64,000 nt of DNA, from NCBI RefSeq assembly GCF_000764305.2, contig NW_025930722.1:94509-158508 (forward strand), read 5' to 3'. Positions 35,561 to 48,290 of this stretch are shown here, piece by piece. The translations under genes were made by a program, and so were the position numbers. Origin of the DNA: Hyalella azteca. Lineage: Eukaryota > Arthropoda > Malacostraca > Amphipoda > Hyalellidae. Within the stretch, counting starts at the first letter, position 1. Every line of letters starts with the position of its first letter. A model generated the notes under the pieces. The model was not told where the DNA came from, searched no databases, and saw nothing but the letters and a program-made list of their open reading frames with translations.

Positions 35561-38500
35561 CAATCTGAACTTCAGTGTAGCGTGCAGACTCAGACAAGGG
35601 GCTACTTACTCTTGGTCAAGCGTCGGCGCGAGAAGTTTTACAAATCCATGCAATACAAACCTGTTCATGTACAGCTTAGTCACCATCCTTTGCCATGCCT
35701 ATTTTTGCTTTCATTTATCTATAATGCTATCATTATAGGTTAATATATCTATAATCATTTCTACTGAAAGCTTTTTAAATTAGATCTCGTGTGACCATTT
35801 GTTCCGGCCGGCAGATTTAGCCACCAATATGCAACGATTGTTGCCCAACTATCCTGCAACGGCGTCCCTTCACTATTGAATAGATAATTGAATTACAAAT
35901 AGGTCAGAATCTCATCCAGTATTTTCATTTGGGTGTTGAGTATTAACTAATTAATTATAGGCATTTACATATTCGACCATCAATTTTGCATATTGAAAAG
36001 TGCTGGAGTGTGCAGATCAAATTTGCCTTTCTTAACTTTAACTCATGCATGTGGATGAAAATATTATCAAAATCTATATTTTATTTTTGAAAAACCCCTG
36101 CACATCCTACCAGCAAGCGATAACTCGAATGCGTGGTAATTTCTCTTCGTTGATCGGAATATTGCCGCCATCGGCTTTGAAATATTACTCTGAAATTATT
36201 TTCGAGTTAAAGTTAGATTTTAACTCATTAGATTTCTGGTGTACGTACCTAAATATCCTAATTTTATTAATGCCACGTCGTGCTCCTCATTTCTGCATTA
36301 ATTGCCAATCGCGGCTCTTCAATCATAGGCTCGCCTTTGATCGCCGTCGTGGACATCTGCGATTAGATTTTCAAATTCAAACCGGACTGCAAAATCGAGG
36401 GCAGATCCCGATAAGATTTCAGGGAATCTGCTGCCCTAATTTGTAATAAATAAATAGAAATGTCGGGGACCATATTTCTATATACAATAATTTGATCTCA
36501 ATCTCATTGAGGTAAGGTACATCTACATTATATGTAAGGCAGGGATGAGAAAACTTTATCCCATGCGTCGTGACGCATTTTTTTGCATTTTATCTTTAAA
36601 ATTGCTTTGCTCATTTAAAAAATAGTCATAAAATCGATAGAACGTAGCGCATAAATTTAGAAATTAAAGAACCTTTTGCGAAATAGAAGCGGAAAAAAAT
36701 GTTGCGTAGCCCTCGATTACATGTATTCACAGGGCAATAAAATTCTAACTTTTCCCCTCACAGAGTTTACTCTCCTTGATGCAAAAGTTTGCAGGCGAGT
36801 TTGTGTGAACGGAATTGAGTTATAATCGAATATTAAACTTATTTCTGTTCCATCAATATTCCCAACGCTTTCAAACACCCAATTTCCAATCCAGTAGCTA
36901 ATTGAATCACCTTCACCTGCACAAATTTAGCTTCGAGCTGCTCGGTTTTTCAACAGAATTTGCACCTTGGCTGCAATTTATTTCGACTGGTTTGCACGCC
37001 TAAAATATTATATTATTTTACATCATAAAATATTAAATGCGTAAAAATTAAACACCAACGATCCTATTTTCAGGCTTGGACAATTAATCCCACAATTAAC
37101 CTCTCTGCCATCAGTACCCAAAAGAATGCCGAATTTTTAATCAAAAGTTTGCCAAATTATATCGATTATTTGGATGAGATAATAGGCCATGTGTGTTGTG
37201 AATGACGAAGCAATATGGAATAAGGTTTTTTCTTGATTAGATACAATGTAAATTTATTATTTAATATGTTCTGCTATCGTATCTATTCATTATTGCTTAA
37301 TGATACTATAAGGATAAAAATTGCAAGTTTGGAAGCATATAACATGTATTAAATGCTTTCTAGTTTCTTTCCAAAGCCTTCTTAACTATTTAATGCCTTT
37401 ATTGCGGGACATGTCACTTTCTTTGTTTTTAAAATCTTTTAAATTAAGTCAATAAATTAGCATAATATCACAGCCTGTATTAATTATAATCTTCTTCAAC
37501 AAATTATTTCTCCAGGCATAATCAATAATGTTTCAGCTATTGAATAATTTGTAGCAAAGCAACTTACCGCGGGTCAAATTTTCAAGACGAATTGAACCAA
37601 GCCACACTATGTATAAGTGTGACATCTTTTCATAATTAAAATTGTAATTGGTGAGTTATTAGTGAGTTTATTATTAATTTTCCAGTATTTTCACCGATAA
37701 ACATATCGTCGATTTACTTCTGACTTGTCCATTAAAAACTATTTTATATGTAGTATTGGACTAAAGGCCATGTGCTTACATGAGTGCTTACATGAAAAGC
37801 AATTAAATGAAAATGTATTGATCTACTCCTACTGGTTTAAGATCCATTCATTATTTCGTGTTAATTTGTGATTAAGAATCTTATTATGATTTTTGCAAGA
37901 CGTAAACGCCTGATTAAAAATTGAATCTACAGCCTGATAGGCTCGAATTCGAATGCTCTATTATGGATACGATTCCTCACTGGAAACGGTTTAAGAATGA
38001 AAATGAACGTCACAAATAATTTTTGGAATATATAAGTTCACATCTTGTTTGATTATTTGGGCGTGTGAGAGGATAGCCTGATCTCGAACTCATATTTAAA
38101 TATACAGTCAACAAAATATCCGAGAGTAAAGCACTTGGCTTTCAATGGAAGTTGCATAATGACCAAGTAAAAGTAAATATAATAAAATAAAAAAGCGAAA
38201 AATTTTTCATCATTATTTGACATGCAAATCATCTAATCTTGAAAATTTAAATCATCACGAGCATTTAATAAACGTGCATCCTCTTCGGTGAGTTACCAAA
38301 CGCCAACCAAATTGATTCTCAATGCAATTCTATAATAAAGGTTTATAAAACATGTGAGAAATTCCTCATTTCCCACCGTCAATTTGTGTATATGCTAGGG
38401 TTTATTTACGGGATCTATTGTTGGCTTAGAATTGCTTAGAATTCCGTTTCTCTAACTTCATCTGAAGAAAAAGTATTTAGTCGAGATCAGAGGTTCTGCC

Positions 38501-38729
38501 GCGGGGCTTCGGAGTCTTCATCATCATTAGTTATCAATAGCATCAAATGATATTTGCCGACAGTGCCAGTCCAAAGTTATACAGCCTTCAAGCAGTGTTC
38601 AAAGTCTGTTTAAATTCATTATTCTTAGCTCAAAACCTTAACCGCCGTTTTTGAACCGGCGAACAAGTAACTTCAACCGAAGTTCAAGTATTTCTACCAT
38701 CTTGCTATGTGTCAGGGAAATCCATCTGA
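35561..38729. other. 3.2 kb without a supportable gene
   Basis: The longest frame (36045-36446 plus, 133 codons) has no recognised domain and no clear splice borders. The remainder is AT-rich. Confidence 0.4.
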
Positions 38730-38810
38730 TATGGCAACAGCGCCACGTCATCATAGCTAATTACTAGCCGCAGGTCTCCGGCTCTCCGCTGTTGTTAATT
38801 GTCTCTTCAG

Positions 38811-38854
38811 AACTCGTGGGGGGAGGTCGGCGCTCTGATAGTCTTCCGCCTTCG
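38811..38854 (+). other. 44-bp island bounded by strong splice signals
   Basis: TTGTCTCTTCAG ends at 38810 and GTAAGTCAG begins at 38855, leaving a GC-rich 44-base segment open in one frame (NSWGEVGALIVFRL). It sits in a locally GC-richer block (38730-39480). It could be a micro-exon or exon of an unseen gene, but no partner exon was found. Confidence 0.2.
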
Positions 38855-39194
38855 GTAAGTCAGACTTGCGATTCCTGTTAGTTTACCTGCCTTGAGCAGC
38901 ATTGTCCATATCTGCAGTTAGACGGTCACAGTGAACTACGGTCAAATACTTAGTCTCTCGTAATCCCTTGGCTCCTCTTATCATGCCTTTCATTTAAACC
39001 CGAATGTTCCAGACCGGTGATTGCTAACCCATGCATTCTATGACAGATAGACCCACTGACTGGCCACCAGAGGGCTACTCATCCACGAGTAAACGTAGCG
39101 GCTCCTGTCTCTGCTGAACTCCTGATCCTGTTCTACGCCTACCGGTCTTCCAGCGCCTATTCAGCTTCGTCATCCTCCTACCTGGAGCTCTGAA

Positions 39195-39289
39195 GGAGCC
39201 TTGCCTGCTTCACGGAGCCTTGCCTGCTTCACGGAGCCTTGCCTGCTTCACGGAGCCTTACCTGCTTCACGGAGCCCTACCTGCATCTG
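39195..39289. repeat. 19-bp tandem array, 5 copies
   Basis: Units of GGAGCCTTGCCTGCTTCAC. The first three are near identical and the last two are diverging. Confidence 0.9.
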
Positions 39290-40389
39290 GGGCTTCCCCT
39301 TAGTTTACCAACCTTAAGTATAAGTTTAAGAATCTGTTGCGTTTCTGTCACCTCCCTTTGCAAGGTTTGGTTACTCTAGAGCGGCTGTGGACCCAATTGG
39401 CTGGACTAACTCAGGGACCGTAATTTGAGATCTTCCAAGCTTCACTTGGATCTCTGGAGTGAGTCCTGATTCCTTAACACTATGATCCCTGTTTCTCTAT
39501 CCCTTGGTTTGTATGAATGTCGTGTGAATTTCGTTTTGTGTATTTATTTTTGCTCTATTAAATTCATTTATCTAATCTGTTGGAAAGTTAGACCTAGTTT
39601 AAGGATACAATCAAATTTATTTAAATTCAAATTTCATGCTTTAAATTAAAATGCTAATTCTTTCAAATCAAATCGATTCCTTTTTTTCTGTTCTTCGCTC
39701 TAGAAGTGCGTTATCTACTTTACGTGACATGCGGAGATCATTATTCAAACCTTAGTCTTAAGTCTATCTCTCTAATTTCTAAAGCATCAAAACCTTCAAC
39801 TGTTCTTGCTATTTTTTCACGTCCAACTTCCCACCCCTTAAACTGATTTCCATTATTTTCCTTCTATTATTCTTCCTTCATAAAGTGATTACCACACTGG
39901 GTATTTAAACCTCAGGTTAGTAGTGTTTTCAGTGCAAAAGTGAAATTTTGATCATTTATTTAAACTATACTTTGTTAAAACTTTCGCAAGATTTATAATT
40001 TGAATTCATTTCTTTACAGTATACCTTAATCCGATCCAGAGACTGGCTGGCCTTAATATTATTTATTTGTACGTAACGCATTCGTCACCACTTTCTTTCA
40101 TCGAGTGACCAACCAGCCATCTTCACCTTAACGTTCCCATATACTGAAGATTGCACTTTTGGAATCGGTTCTCATTGACTGAATATTTTCGCCTTTACTA
40201 TGAAGATGAATCATTCAAAGTCACTCAAAATTTTGTTTGAGGAATTAAAATAAAAGCTTCTTAGATTATTTCTTTAATTAAATCCCTGTCGATTGTGTGA
40301 AAACCTCACAAACAATGTTAAGAATTATGTCCCAATTTACAATTTATACATTACCAATGGAAACACCCCGAATGACGTTATTGCAAAAA
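39290..40389. other. no gene seen
   Basis: No supportable feature. Confidence 0.5.
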
Positions 40390-40540
40390 ATGTAACTCAG
40401 TACCCACTGCAGTGAGTGACAAAGAGCGCATTTTCTCAAAATCGACGAAAACGTTAAGTCAAGGACAGACGGACGGACGGACATGACGAGCACAATGTAG
40501 TGCATTTTTCCATAATTGAGAAAATGCGCTAAAAAGACCA
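40390..40540. repeat. dispersed foldback repeat, copy 2
   Basis: Carries perfect 15-bp inverted repeats AGCGCATTTTCTCAA (40425-40439) and TTGAGAAAATGCGCT (40516-40530). A GGACAGACGGACGGACGG tract and ACATGACGAGCACAAT lie between them. The palindrome-like CACTGCAGTGAGTGAC sits just outside the left arm. Same family as 13460-13610. Confidence 0.85.
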
Positions 40541-41097
40541 TATAGTTCATCTCTTCAAGTCTGTAAAAGGCTAAAAAGCGGTTATTTATTAATAACGATT
40601 ATGGGTAATTCCTTTTTTTACGCTACTTCTGTGTGTACCTATGTCATACCTGTTTTTTATTCCATAGCCTTTTACAATTCATTCAATTAATCCATTTCAC
40701 AACATTAGTTCACCAAGAAAGCGATGCAGACCTACCCTCGTTGGCTGAGACAATTGGTACCCCAACTAACGGCGTATCGTGAGGAGGCAAGAGTTTGCCG
40801 AGCGTGATGGCGTGTGGTGCTCTGACAAGCTCCTCTGACTAGAATGTCTCTCTAGATGTTGTTTTGTTTTAATTACGTAGCAAAGGACCTTCCTGCCAGT
40901 AGCGTTCCGCAGACTGCAGAAACGTTCGTCGTCACTAATACAAGAATCAACAGTGGAAATTAAGCCGTAGAAAATTCGAGCCACCTTTCACATTAGGCCT
41001 ACAATATTTTACGCACATATTTTTTGCTTGTCGTCTGCTGGGATTTAATCAATTTTTAAAACTTATTTCCAATGCTTAAGGTACTTATTACAGCTTA
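40541..41097. other. no gene seen
   Basis: A 72-codon minus frame at 40766-40984 has no recognised motif. Confidence 0.45.
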
Positions 41098-41970
41098 AGA
41101 TCACAAATACGAATGAAGAGCAAAGCGGAAAGAATTCTATTAGTCAACAGCAGCATTTCTCTTTGAATTTCTATCGATTTACTTGAGCTATGCGAACGGG
41201 AACGAGTTTTGATCACACGTTTGCAACCCCAGCCCTGGCAGTGTCCCGCGCTCTCAGTTGCTAAAGACAAAGAGTCAATTTAATTAGCAAGGCTCGGTGA
41301 GACTCGCGGCTGCTCTGCTCCTCCGATAGATTGTATTGTTTGGTCGCCATGCCATGATTTGCCACGTGAGCGCCGCAGCCCGTGGTTCAAACTTTCCGTT
41401 GAATTTGATGGATCTGAAAATAATGTTACAGTACAGTTGTAAATGATGAGTCCTTTCTTATTTTTAGGACAATGTTATGAAGTAAAAATATATTGTACAT
41501 CAATGTTTTTTTAACGTTATGGAAATAAAATTCCCATTGCTTTTCGCAATATTATAATTTTCATAATATGGATTAAAACATTTTCTTATCGAGTTAGTTT
41601 ATTTTTGTTTGTGTTATACATAATATGATCTACGATAATTTCCCTTATCCACTCTTTTATTCAGCTAAAAGAGAAATCAAACACATTTTGAACACATTCT
41701 CATTGAAGACATAGACTGACCAATTAGCTCACCATAGCAAAACTGGTGCCATGGAAACGCTCTTTTGAATTAATATCTGGTTGGTTTATCGATAAGTAAT
41801 CCCATAACGAAATTGTATTTAAGAGCCAAGAAATTCCGACATGGGAATCGAAATGAATTCTCCTAAATCGAATGAAAAATGATAACGTTCGCATAATTTT
41901 GCCCTGAAATTCATATATAGAAATGCGGGCGAATGGTTTCATTTGTTTGAATTTATTCGCCAAATGTACT
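41098..41970. repeat. segmental duplication, copy B
   Basis: Partner of 16470-17200 in the same orientation. It is somewhat longer because of small insertions. About 45-60 bases next to the exon-like core (around 41185-41235) are absent from copy A. Confidence 0.8.
41231..41413 (-). pseudogene. damaged copy of the 16.5-kb exon
   Basis: Same acceptor context (TTATTTTCAG ending at 41414) and same start DPSNSTESLNHGL. An extra base near 41340 (one more A in the minus-strand GACCAAACAA) shifts the frame. Past the shift the ancestral frame still reads NLSEEQ then SRESHRALLIKL, but it meets a TAG where copy A has CAG (41259 area). About ten differences separate the two 190-base blocks by eye, mostly transitions. 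Downstream, the extra segment continues an open minus frame to 41088 (GCKRVIKTRSRSHSSSKS). A donor-like CTCAAGTAAAT occurs there, so part of the original exon may survive only here. Function unknown. Confidence 0.45.
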
Positions 41971-42389
41971 CGACTAATAGAAATTTTTTTTTCGTAGGTA
42001 AAAATCAGAATGCATTCAGTAGCAGGCACACCATCGAGGGTTCTTCCAGTAAGTAATTAATATTCAAATTCATTCTCTTGAAATTTAACCATAATGGAAG
42101 TTTTCAAATTTTGAAACTGACAATAAATGAAATTATTACAGAAGTCCATACAATTCAAAGCTGTGCTATAAAACTACAATTCAGAAACTGTGATATAGTT
42201 TTTATAAATTTTACGATTCTCGTCGTGATTCTAAGCAAAACGTCACGAAACCGATACTGAGGTAAAGCACCAAGGCGTTCACAGGGGGAGCGATACGTTA
42301 ATGCTGCGTCGTCGACGTTGATTGTGCTCGATGGCGTTCAGAAGAATTTCCACATCACGGTCACGTAGAACTTATTTGTTGCATTACCA
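41971..42389. other. no gene seen
   Basis: A donor-like GTAAGTAATT at 42050 has no convincing exon before it. Confidence 0.45.
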
Positions 42390-42524
42390 TCTTTGTACGA
42401 GCAATTCCTATCTTTGCACGAGCAATTCCTATCTTTGCACGAGCAATTCCTATCTTTGCACGAGCAATTCCTATCTTTGCACGAGCAATTCCCATCTTTG
42501 CACGAGCAATTCCCATCTTTGATT
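42390..42524. repeat. 21-bp tandem array, about 6-7 copies
   Basis: Units of CAATTCCTATCTTTGCACGA plus G; the last copies have CCCATC for CCTATC. Twenty-one bases preserve frame, giving LCTSNSY or SLHEQFL cycles in two plus frames. No fixed protein context. Confidence 0.9.
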
Positions 42525-42763
42525 ATAAGTGTTATTTTCCTGTATTTTCTAATATCTCAGGAATATAAAATCAAGAAAAAGGTGATAGGAATTCATAGAA
42601 TTTTCTTTGGAAATTTTTGAAAAGCTGCAGTTAGTCGGTTTGAAAATTTGTAGGTATAATCGAAAACACGAATAGATTGATGTAGTTTAGATCAATACTA
42701 AGGTTTTAATAGCAACAGTGAAAGATCTATCAGTTTGATTCAGTTATATCAATGATTATTTAA

Positions 42764-42815
42764 TCTATGACTACGCTGGTGTCCGAAACGTTCTCAATGA
42801 AAATTGTAGATAAGC
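42764..42815 (+). repeat. dispersed 45-bp motif, copy 5 of 5
   Basis: CTATGACTACGCTGGTGTCC, then GAAACGTTCTCAATGAAAAT. Confidence 0.65.
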
Positions 42816-43095
42816 TGAATAAATTTTTGATCTTTTTGGAACAATTGAACGGTATCTGATTTATTTATACGAAATGATAGAGTATACAAATTTTTAGTCA
42901 GATATTTGGGCCCAGAAAAAATATTCTAGTTTTTGACACATGTCGTTATTCCCGTAGACACATAGCATGGCGGTGAGCTTCACGGGAGTTCCTTTACTGA
43001 ACATCAAATGCAAGACGGACTTCAGCAGCAGCAAATTTCACTTGATATAATTTATTACAATGTTAATTAGCACAGAACTAGAGTCAGTACAATTA

Positions 43096-43375
43096 TTCTC
43101 ATCTAAGACTGTCGGGAACCTGGCGTGGTCCCGACCGTAACTTACGGGATCACCCCGTAACGTGTATATAGCAATTAACGTTGGTTCGCCTTACCTGTCT
43201 CTGGCCAGTCCTTCATCAGCTAGCGTCGATGACGGAAAGCATCCCAATCCAACCCAATTCTACTTGCACATTTTTATTTGTACAGGAGTTATCACGTTAG
43301 CATATGAGAAAGCTATTCATGCCTGCAATCGTGTTGCTGAACCTGGGTTAAATCTACTGTGGTGCCATTAGAGGT
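43096..43375. repeat. dispersed repeat (uninterrupted copy)
   Basis: Shares ordered segments with 51095-52230: CTGTCGGGAACCTGGCGTGG, TAACTTACGGGA, CCCGTAACGTGTATAT, GCAATTA, GTTGGTTCGCCTTACCTGTC, and further on GCTGAACCTGGGTTAAA. TTACGGG and CCCGTAA form a small stem. Family unknown; possibly part of an LTR or a larger transposon. Confidence 0.75.
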
Positions 43376-44784
43376 CCATCCGCCAAAGATTTCGGTGCAG
43401 TCGCCACGATGATGCGAGAGTTCGTCAATATGGCGCGGCTGCGGGAGGTCTGTTATATAGTACCCGCGTTGCCTGCTCCTGTTTTTGGAAGACAGGAAGG
43501 GCGTAGCGCAAGGCCTGTAGTTCTTCTCGCGGGTACACAGCGCACACGTGTATGCTTTTGGGTGCGTCTTTACAGGTTTGCTTGCACCACCTTGCGATTA
43601 TCCACTCCGAAACTTCGTAGGTAGTTTCTAGTGTACGTCATTATATGATCCTCCTGGTCATTCCAGCTGACGTCATAACCGTCCAATTCTGGAGCATTTA
43701 ATGAGATGTCAACGCATTGCTCTGCCAAACAACTCACCTCTGCTGATGATTCTTGATAGCCGTTTCAGCGATACGGTTCTTCAGTTGTTGCTTGGTTGAC
43801 TGGCCGTGGGGACTCTCGGATATATTCTTTCTGCATGATCCGTGTTGGCCATCGCAAAAAGTCAAGTAGGCATGTCTCTTCAAATTGAATCGGGCAATAT
43901 GCGAGTGATCATGCTAGTATAAAAAGTGTTTTTTACAATACGCTATTCTCGTCGGATGCCTGAAAAACGGATTTGGTCAGAAAGAATGTTGACCAAAATG
44001 ATTGTGGGCATTAACGGGTGAGGGAGAATCGAGTGAGGAATGCCGTGGGTGTACGTGTCTCAAAATTTCGGCTCGTAGAGTGCAACTACCGCTCCAAGAA
44101 CATTCCGGTTGTGTAAGCCGGCGAAAGTCTTGCTGAGTCGAAAGGGGTTCTTGCTAAAACGTAAAAGTCTTCACCTTCCTGCACCTGTCGGCGAAGCAGC
44201 AGAAGGATGTGGTAGACCGCCATATCTTTTCCTCCAATCCTCAGTTTCCTCGCTTCTTGCGATTTTTGGTGCTTTTACACTCGTGACCGTCGCTAGAAGT
44301 CGTTAGCGGCGATGGGGGGCACTGGTCAGGGTTACGAACCTGACAAGAGATGTACCTCAGCAACCTTCGGCTTGAAGGGGCTGGCGTTTGCTTCTGCCAT
44401 TCTACTGCTGTGCATATAATGCAGGACGCAGGGATTGCCCATCTTAATAATGGCGACTAGGGAGGGAGAGTGACAGGTCAGTTTTTCTGGGCACTCTGTG
44501 CCACTGGTAGTTTTACACGGCCAGAACAAAGCATTGTTAGTCAGCTTGGGCTTCATTTGGATAAGTATGGGATTATTCCTTGAAGAGGAGGAATTGCGAG
44601 CGCAGAACTGGGTTAACAACTACACATTTCCCATTTTGTTATGCAAAAATTCCTGACTTGCTGAACTGATATTGAGAGATATTCATCGAATGTACAGTGT
44701 GGGACAGAATAGATTATGCAGTTAGAAGCAGTCAGTGCTCGCATGAAAGGAAGGGTATGGACGTGCGCGCATATTTCGAGAACA
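43376..44784. other. no recognised gene
   Basis: Rather more GC than the average of the window, probably the rest of a decayed repeat. A 95-codon minus frame (44332-44619) contains NNALFWPCKTTSGTECPEKL but was not matched to any family. Confidence 0.4.
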
Positions 44785-45500
44785 ATTAATCAGTTATGGC
44801 TACGCAAAGAGCTTTTCGGCGGCGGTTCATTATTCCACGCAATGATGCTCTTCCTCACCAGAAAATCTCGAGAGGGTGAGAGCAGCAGTCATCCACTCGC
44901 CAAGACGTTTTGCAGCGTGCCGTTGCTTTGGGAATCTCCTCTCGCAGTCTGAGGATTCTGCATAGGGATTTGCATTTCCATCGGTACAAAATAATGATGG
45001 CCCAACAATTAAACGAGGCAGATTAATCCAGCCGCCGAAATCAGTGAGAACATGTTTGAACAGACTGCTCCCGACGCAGCGATCTTCGGCAGTGAAGAGG
45101 CGCATTTCCACCTCTGTGGGACTGTATATGACCAAAATTTCTTGCAGCCCAGGATGGAAAACGTAGTTGAAATTGAAGCATTGAGAGACGTGTAGTTGCA
45201 GCAGGATGGGAGCCACAGCTCAAAAAGCCCGAATGTCGCTCAATGTTTTGACGCCAGTTTCCCGGACGTCTGGTGTCTCTGAGGGGAGATTTACAGTGGC
45301 CTGCGAGGTCACCTGATTTGGAGCATTCGTCGATTTCTTTATTTGGTGACGTCGAAAAGAAAGGGTGTTCAGAAGTCGCCCTCTGTAGGGATCTTAGCTG
45401 AATATTCAGGTGTACTTTGGGAAACAGATGGAGAATAAGAACCATAGTAACTAATGTGTGGGACGTAGAATAAGTTAAGGTGTTGACGATCCCGTAGCAG
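44785..45500 (+). pseudogene. mariner-superfamily DDE transposase, decayed
   Basis: Recognised from phrases typical of the arthropod transposases that carry a DUF4817-type N-terminal helix-turn-helix. In order across frames: ATQRAFRRRFIIPRNDALP (about 44795), SPENLERVRAAV, ALGISSRSLRILHRDLHFHR and YKIMMAQQLNEAD (about 44925-45023), then IFGSEEAHFHLCGTVYDQNF (about 45080-45140). Last come FPGRLVSLRGDLQWPARSPD and SLFGDVEKK (about 45260-45355). The first catalytic Asp (usual S-D-E-A) reads Glu here. The SPDL-x-x-x-D motif has lost its Asp. Many stops, frameshifts and deletions make it inactive. It would have catalysed cut-and-paste transposition. Element ends were not located. Confidence 0.8.
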
Positions 45501-47029
45501 TGTAAGAATTCAGAGCTGACTTGTTGTGGGACCAAAGCAAGGACTAGTTTAGTGAATTCAGACAACTGCAGAGGTATGTGTAACTGTCGATATTTATCAA
45601 TATTGTATTTATTTGGTGTGTTGATATTATGTGAGATATCTGGTAGGGAATTACCCGACTAATTGTAACTTCGATTTTGTTCATGTAGGGAGAAGTCAAC
45701 CCGGATAGAAGATCACAAGAGGCTATTAAGAAGACTCAGTGTTGTGCATAGATAAATTGTTACTGTGATGTGAGAAACCTCTACTATGCTGTGCCCTAGC
45801 ATATGAAAGAAGAGAGTTCTGTACCATATTTCGATACCCATGTTCGCGTTAACTTGTTAGATTTCTTAATCTAGGTGTTCACTTTTCATTAATATTAAAT
45901 TTATTGTGTTAACTCGAGATCATTATTTAACCTCGGCACGAAAGTTCATTACACCCTCACACCGTACTACAGTTGAGGGAACGGATTATTGCAGAGGTTG
46001 TGGCCATACCTCGCCGTAGGTGTGGACGTGCTGTAGGAAACTTCCGAAAACTACTCCAATAGTGTTGTAGCTAACAGCTACCTTCTTCCTGATATTGTCA
46101 ATACCTAAGCATTCCAAATGGTATGTTATGCTAACCTCGCGGAAAATTTACTTTCTTCTTTATTTAACCTCCATTACTCTGAAATTTTTACTTCGCCTCA
46201 AAACTGCTAGAATTGGTTCTGCCCCATCCTGTATCTCCATTGTGGTGCAAACGAAACTTTTGAATCATCCACGACTAAATTATCGTTGCCGTCAGCTCGA
46301 CCACTCCACTCGTTGAATATTGAATATATTTTTATATATTGCGTCGCTTGTCCGAAAGTCCACTCTAAACCGTTTAGAGGTGTGTTAGAACCTCAATTAC
46401 CCGAGGAGCACATAAAAATATTGGATTCTCGTATTAAAAAAGTAATTATTCTGGTGCCATCGCAGTCCGGGAAAATTCGGTGTGTGATAGGGTATAAATT
46501 GCCCTGTTCCACCTGCATGGGCACCACAGGTGTCACGCTGTGCACTTGGAGGTCATTATAGGAAGTATCTCTAAACGTTTCTTGATAGCAGTCGTCGAAT
46601 TCGCATCCAGACGGCGTTTCCAAAGTAACATGTACAGCGATAATGCAATGAATTTCGTCAGCGCTTCATAAACTGAGAGATATTGTAAAGTAACGGACCG
46701 TTTATCAACTCGCAACAATTATAGAGTGGCACAATTATTATCAATCCCAATTAAAGCTCCTTGGCAAGGAGGTGCATCGGAAAAGACGTTTGGCAACACG
46801 AAGAACAGTTTGTAGAAAGTCCTTGGAAGGTTCTTGATAATGCTTCCAGATATAATGAGGTTATTGATAATTCCAGAAGTTTCTTGATAATGCCTACCCT
46901 TTCATCCAGGGGAGTGGTGGTCTTCGGCGGGCGACCCCAGTCCTCGAATAGAAGCGACAAATAACCACAGGCAACTAACCTATTTATCGGAAGATATCAA
47001 CGGCGTACAACCCAATACGCCGTCAATGT
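45501..47029. other. no recognised gene; hairpin at 47000-47023
   Basis: Overlapping frames of 70-90 codons around 46286-46960 are unassigned. ACGGCGTA (47000-47007) and TACGCCGT (47016-47023) form a perfect 8-bp stem at the edge of the following LINE. Confidence 0.4.
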
Positions 47030-48290
47030 TAACATTACATAACATATAGTGATCTCGGTACTGAAGTGTAGGCCTGATGTGGCCTGTCGCCGATTCTTCT
47101 CCTTCTCGTGCCTTGTTCGCAGAAGATCTAAAATCGTGACATTTGACCGGATCTCTTAATGACTGACGATAGTTAGAAGTAGCTACTAGACTTCCACCGG
47201 GTTCGATATGGTGCTAGGCATTTCAAATCTGAACATATATTTTTCCATAGCATTATCTAGTCTGATCTTGAACGCGTTCATACTTGGAGCGCCAACGATG
47301 TCATCGGAGAGGCTGTTCCCCATGTCGGTGATTTGAAGCGAAAAGAAATTTTGTCGCGTGGAGAAGTTGCAGCGCAGTTTTTTTAATTTATAGCCGTGGC
47401 CCCTGGTGTTGGTTCTTGTTTCAAATTCTAGTAATACTTCGGGGACCTTGTATAAACCATGAGTATACTTGTATACTTCAATGAGGTCCCCACGCAGACG
47501 TCGATAACCGAGGCTTGGAAACTCCATAATCTTCAATCTTTCTTCATAGGACTTGCCCTTCAAGCCTGGAATTATCTTATTGCACGTCTTTGAACCTTCT
47601 CTATTAAATTTCCGTTCTTTTCAAATCTCTGTGACCACACAACGTTTTCAAACTCTAGATTCGGGCGCACGACAGCAACAAACAACTGCTTCATCGCTTC
47701 TGCATCTAGGAACTCGTATGAGCGTCTGATTAGTCCAAGAAGTTTGTTGGATGTGTTAGCTTGTTTTTCAAACATGCTTAGAAAATTTCAGCTCCTTATC
47801 GACATAAACTCAGATCTGTTTCCACACTAGACTTTTCAACAATCATTACTCTCTCGTTGCAACCATGTCTTCTCATACTGTAATCTTGCTGTTCATCGTT
47901 CTTCCCGAGGTGAAGTACTTTATACATGTCAGCATTAAACCGCAGCTGCCACTTATCAGCCCAGTTAACTAAACTGTCAAGATCATCTTGTAATTGCGCT
48001 TTATTTGACGCATCCTTCCCTGTATTATAAACGTTTGTGCCGTCGGCATACATGGAGCACACACTGGACACTACTTCTGGCAGATCATTTGTAAAAGCAA
48101 CGAACAAAATAGGCCCAAGAACGCTTCCTTGTGGCACGCCACTGCGCACTGATGCCCAGTCTGACACGGTTCCGTTAATACTGACACGTTGTCGTCTACT
48201 AGAAAATCTCTGATCCATTGGAGTACGTTTCCCTCAATTCCCAAGGACTTCACTTTACGCAACAGCCGCTCATGTGGAACAGTCAAATGC
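47030..48290 (-). pseudogene. CR1/Rex-type LINE, copy 2 (RT to 3' end)
   Basis: Largest copy of the family at 1.5 and 62.1 kb. On the minus strand, from 48290: KAFD then VPHERLLRKVKSLGIEGNV, QWIRDFL; after a frameshift SSRRQRVSINGTVSDWA, SGVPQGSVLGPILF, and the palm motif as MYADGTNVYN. The second catalytic Asp of YADD is Gly. Next are LVNWADKWQLRFN and HLGKN. After another frameshift: KLLGLIRRS, PNLEFENVVW. Then the C-terminal domain: KGKSYEERLKIMEFPSLGYR, RLRGDLIEVYKYTHGLY, TRGHGYKLKKLRC, RQNFFSLQ, APSMNAFKIRLDNAM. The 3' end after the stop (47186) matches the other copies and ends in TAACAT-type repeats near 47030. Frameshifts plus YADG make it dead. Confidence 0.9.

Noticed and set aside
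36045..36446. 133-codon plus ORF
   Set aside because: The longest non-repeat frame outside the LINE and acidic-gene regions, but no domain, no splice borders and composition like the background.
43100..43375. LTR of a retrotransposon
   Set aside because: The repeat has no recognisable TG...CA termini, primer-binding site or nearby gag/pol sequence, so it is left as an unclassified dispersed repeat.
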